A DNA stretch of 33,209 nucleotides from Bacillota bacterium (GTDB lineage Bacteria > Bacillota > Clostridia > Oscillospirales > Acutalibacteraceae): the NCBI GenBank assembly GCA_023390175.1, contig JAEWDK010000023.1, positions 1 through 33,209 of the forward strand. The letters are read 5' to 3'. Shown here one piece after another: positions 30,926-33,209 of the stretch (its first letter is position 1; each line of letters opens with the position of its first letter). Under the pieces are notes generated by a model. That model did no database searches, was not told the DNA's origin, and saw only the letters and a program-made list of their open reading frames with translations. The translations under genes were made by a program, and so were the position numbers.

Positions 30926-30962
30926 AAGTGAACCACTCAACGCCAGCCTGAAAGTGAGCCAC
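30897..30962. repeat. Left terminal repeats of the IS21-type element
   Basis: Three copies of the 12-base unit AAAGTGAGCCAC lie at 30902-30913, 30925-30936 (one change) and 30951-30962. They resemble the multiple transposase-binding repeats of IS21 ends. Confidence 0.8.
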
Positions 30963-30966
30963 CTGC

Positions 30967-31722
30967 TTATGAATGCTGGGTCTGCAAGGTCTGGTCGAGA
31001 CGGTAAGAATCGCCGTTCATGTCCAGAACATAGGACTTGAACGTGAGACGGTCCACCAGGGCCGCGACCATGGCCGTATTCTCGAACAGCTCCGTCCACT
31101 GTGAAAACGGCAGGTTTGTCGTGACGATCACGCTGCCGCGCTCGCTGCGGTCAGAGACGGCCTTAAACAACAGTTCGGACTGGAACCGGTCGAAGCTCAG
31201 ATAGCTCATTTCATCCAGAATAAGTAGATCCGCCTGACGGAGACGCTTTTCCAGTTTGCCAAGGACGTAGTTGTCTTTTGCCTCGGTAAGTTCCGTAGAC
31301 AGCGTTGCCGCATTTTTGAACAGCACGCTCATACCAAGCGCGCATGCTTTCAGGCCGAGCCCTATGGCCATATGCGTTTTGCCGCGGCCCGGATTGCCGA
31401 TCATGACCACATTCTTCTTTTCAGAGATGAACTTGCAACTTGCAAGCTCGTTGACAAACAGATCAGAAAGATTGCCGTCATATCGGGACAAGTCCAGTTC
31501 TTCCAGCGTTTTCGTATAAGGGAAACCAGCGGCCCTCAGCCGTTTCCGATTTTGGTTCTCCTGACGCTGCTCGGTTTCCGCTTTCATGAGCTCCAGAAGC
31601 AATTCGTCAAAGCGGGTGTCCGGGCGGGCTTTGCGCAGAATGTTCGGATATCTGGTGAAAGTGGGCAGCTTCAGCTGTTTGGCATACAGCTGGATCTGCT
31701 CCTCCATAGGATCAACGGACAT
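30967..31722 (-). CDS. istB: IS21 helper ATPase IstB
   Basis: This 251-residue AAA+ protein has Walker A GNPGRGKT (residues 109-116), Walker B DLLILDEMSYLSF and a sensor region SVIVTTNLPFSQW. IstB assembles on target DNA and directs IstA-mediated insertion. Its start overlaps the end of istA by 11 bases, typical of the family. Length and motifs are intact, so it is probably functional. Confidence 0.95.
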   Translation of the reverse strand: MSVDPMEEQIQLYAKQLKLPTFTRYPNILRKARPDTRFDELLLELMKAETEQRQENQNRKRLRAAGFPYTKTLEELDLSRYDGNLSDLFVNELASCKFISEKKNVVMIGNPGRGKTHMAIGLGLKACALGMSVLFKNAATLSTELTEAKDNYVLGKLEKRLRQADLLILDEMSYLSFDRFQSELLFKAVSDRSERGSVIVTTNLPFSQWTELFENTAMVAALVDRLTFKSYVLDMNGDSYRLDQTLQTQHS

Positions 31723-33133
31723 AAGCGTTCACCGCCTTCCTGCCGGTAAGCGCGTCATATCTTCGGAGATCCACCGGACGCACCAGAACCACATCCGCGA
31801 CGGCGGGAACCTCCGACTCCGGGCTTTTGCAATACTGCCGCAGGATGCGGATCCGTTCTCTCGGCTCACATACTCTGAGCTGTTCCAGAACGTCTTCCGG
31901 CAGATTCTGCCGCACGGGAGCCGCGTTGAGGATTGCCCGTCCGCGCTGTTCCAGAAGCGGCAAATAATGTTCCAGCTTGTATACGGACTGATGCTTTCTG
32001 AAACAGCGCGCATGGGAGGCAATCAACTTGCCGCCCGCGTATACCTCGATCTTCTCCGCATAGCCCTTCACGCCAACGGTGCGTCCCGCATATTCGACAG
32101 GGACGGAATAGTTATTGGTGTCAAAGCGGATCAAGGAAAACGCGTTTACCCGGACGCTTGTGCATCTGGCCGTTTCAAATGGATACGGCGGAAGCGGTCG
32201 GAGCGCGGCTTGCTCCTCCCGGAACATCTCATCCACAGAGGCGCTTTTACCCTGAATATGATGGTTACCATAGGCTCGGCAGCGGTCGGTCAATATGTCG
32301 TTCAGTTCCGAATAGTCGGATACCCACGGCACCGGAACGAGAATATTCCGGCGGGACCAGCCGACAAGGCCCTCCACGAGACCTTTCTCATGGCCCTCTG
32401 CCGGGTTGCAGAACAAAGCGTCAAAACCGTAATGGGCGCTTAGCGCCGTGTAGCCAGCCTGTTTCCGAGCATGAGCGCCGAAGCCGTCCTTCACAGCAAC
32501 TTTGCCGTTGTCGAAGATGACCTTCTCCGGAACCCCGCCAAACCGATGAAACGTCTGCACGAAGGCATCCAGAAAGCTCTCCTCGTTCTGCCGCCGGTAG
32601 GCAATTACCACTGGCATGCAACTGTGACACAGTCTGGCGCAGAACAGATTTGCTGTCTGTTTGACGCCGTTGATGTATACGACCGCCTCGCCCCAGTCCA
32701 CCTGCGCGGCTTCTCCAGGCGAGAATTCCAGCGGTATGAAAGTCTTTAGCAAGGCTTCTTTTAGTTCGCGCACCTTTGCTCGCACGGTGGATTCTCCGCC
32801 GGTAAATCCACACTCCTCCACCATACGGTCGTAAATCCGCTTCGCGGTATGTCGCTGTTTTCGGATACCTTCGGTCTCGTCATCCTCCAGGCATTGCCGG
32901 ATGAAGGCAATCATCTCCTTGGTCAGTACCACCGGGCTACGCTCCGGGATCTTGCGTTCCCACGGTACCGCCGCACCGTCACAGTATTTTGCCACCGTGT
33001 TCCGGGAAATGTGCAGCGCTCTGGCGATGCTACGCTTACTCTCGCCCCGCAAATGCCGTTGCCGGATCTCTTTGTAATCTTTCACTGTGATGACCACCTT
33101 GCTCACCTCTGCCATAAGGTTATCCCTTGGCAT
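31712..33133 (-). CDS. istA: IS21 transposase IstA
   Basis: This 473-residue protein starts at ATG 33133; an internal ATG at 33115 is an alternative. An N-terminal helix-turn-helix (ESKRSIARALHISRNTVAKY) is followed by an RNase H-like catalytic core with D146 (VDWGEAV), D208 (VIFDNGK) and E254 (HEKGLVE). It then has a C-terminal beta domain (TNNYSVPVEYAGRTVGVKGY). It catalyses cut-out and integration of the element with IstB. The frame is intact. Confidence 0.95.
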   Translation of the reverse strand: MPRDNLMAEVSKVVITVKDYKEIRQRHLRGESKRSIARALHISRNTVAKYCDGAAVPWERKIPERSPVVLTKEMIAFIRQCLEDDETEGIRKQRHTAKRIYDRMVEECGFTGGESTVRAKVRELKEALLKTFIPLEFSPGEAAQVDWGEAVVYINGVKQTANLFCARLCHSCMPVVIAYRRQNEESFLDAFVQTFHRFGGVPEKVIFDNGKVAVKDGFGAHARKQAGYTALSAHYGFDALFCNPAEGHEKGLVEGLVGWSRRNILVPVPWVSDYSELNDILTDRCRAYGNHHIQGKSASVDEMFREEQAALRPLPPYPFETARCTSVRVNAFSLIRFDTNNYSVPVEYAGRTVGVKGYAEKIEVYAGGKLIASHARCFRKHQSVYKLEHYLPLLEQRGRAILNAAPVRQNLPEDVLEQLRVCEPRERIRILRQYCKSPESEVPAVADVVLVRPVDLRRYDALTGRKAVNAYVR

Positions 33134-33145
33134 GAGGGTATTTCA

Positions 33146-33192
33146 AGTGGCTCACTTTCTGGTCAGCGTTTGCGCCTCATTTGGCTCACTTT
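33146..33192. repeat. Right terminal repeats of the IS21-type element
   Basis: Two inverted copies of the same unit lie at 33147-33158 and 33181-33192 (one change), facing the left-end copies. Confidence 0.8.
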
Positions 33193-33209
33193 CAGATTAG
33201 CATTTATAT

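Larger units (their letters stand above)
30897..33209 (-). mobile_element. IS21-family insertion sequence
   Basis: The element holds istA and istB in the usual overlapping order, flanked by multiple terminal repeats of the form AAAGTGAGCCAC in inverted orientation. An 18-base block ACCAGAAAGTGAGCCACT at 30897-30914 recurs inverted at 33146-33163. The right end lies at or just beyond the window edge, so the target duplication cannot be read. It disrupts an IS5/IS1182-type transposase gene. Confidence 0.85.

Overview
The window looks like part of a large integrative and conjugative element, or a related mobile island, from a clostridial Firmicute (Oscillospiraceae/Lachnospiraceae type). The reasons are strong AGGAGG ribosome-binding sites with some GTG/TTG starts, SpoVG, S-layer-homology, DUF3849, YodL, DUF4314, LPD28 and ArdA-like proteins, and a Tad-type secretion operon. 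The left 18 kb is GC-rich. The right 15 kb is visibly AT-richer and patchy, as expected for acquired cargo. No rRNA genes and no CRISPR array were seen.

Positions 1-3061 (minus strand) are a compact Tad/Flp-type apparatus: a CpaF ATPase cut by the window edge, a CpaE-like ATPase, CpaB, an A24 prepilin peptidase and a small pilin-like membrane protein. Positions 3125-18023 (minus) are a long run of accessory genes: SpoVG-like, DUF3849, YodL, a 1347-residue S-layer/Ig-like surface protein, two AbrB-like proteins, a D12-class DNA adenine methylase, and a block of ArdA-like (antirestriction family), DUF4314 and LPD28 proteins. Rho-independent terminators separate many of these genes. At least nine otherwise dissimilar proteins here end in a similar short Gly/Met tail, the most unusual pattern in the left half.

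Positions 18476-26207 (plus) are one operon-like defence island: a small helix-turn-helix protein, two cytosine-5 DNA methylases, a DUF4928-like candidate restriction enzyme, a Vsr mismatch endonuclease, a UvrD-type helicase fused to an iron-sulfur PD-(D/E)XK nuclease, and an Mrr-like endonuclease. A strong promoter lies before it and a terminator after it. A decayed tRNA-like sequence follows directly and may mark an old integration site.

Positions 26352-28892 (minus) are an AT-rich three-gene operon: an NdpA/NA37-type nucleoid-associated protein, an unrecognised 311-residue protein and a four-helix membrane protein. Its layout resembles a membrane-effector phage-defence system, and it is the best candidate here for an undescribed one. 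Beyond it lie a Fic gene broken by one in-frame stop, a truncated IS5/IS1182-type transposase, and an IS21-family element (istA/istB) that cuts it.

Taken together, the left part would build the transfer or surface machinery and supply antirestriction-type proteins, while the right part is defence cargo. This functional picture is inferred from gene families and gene order.
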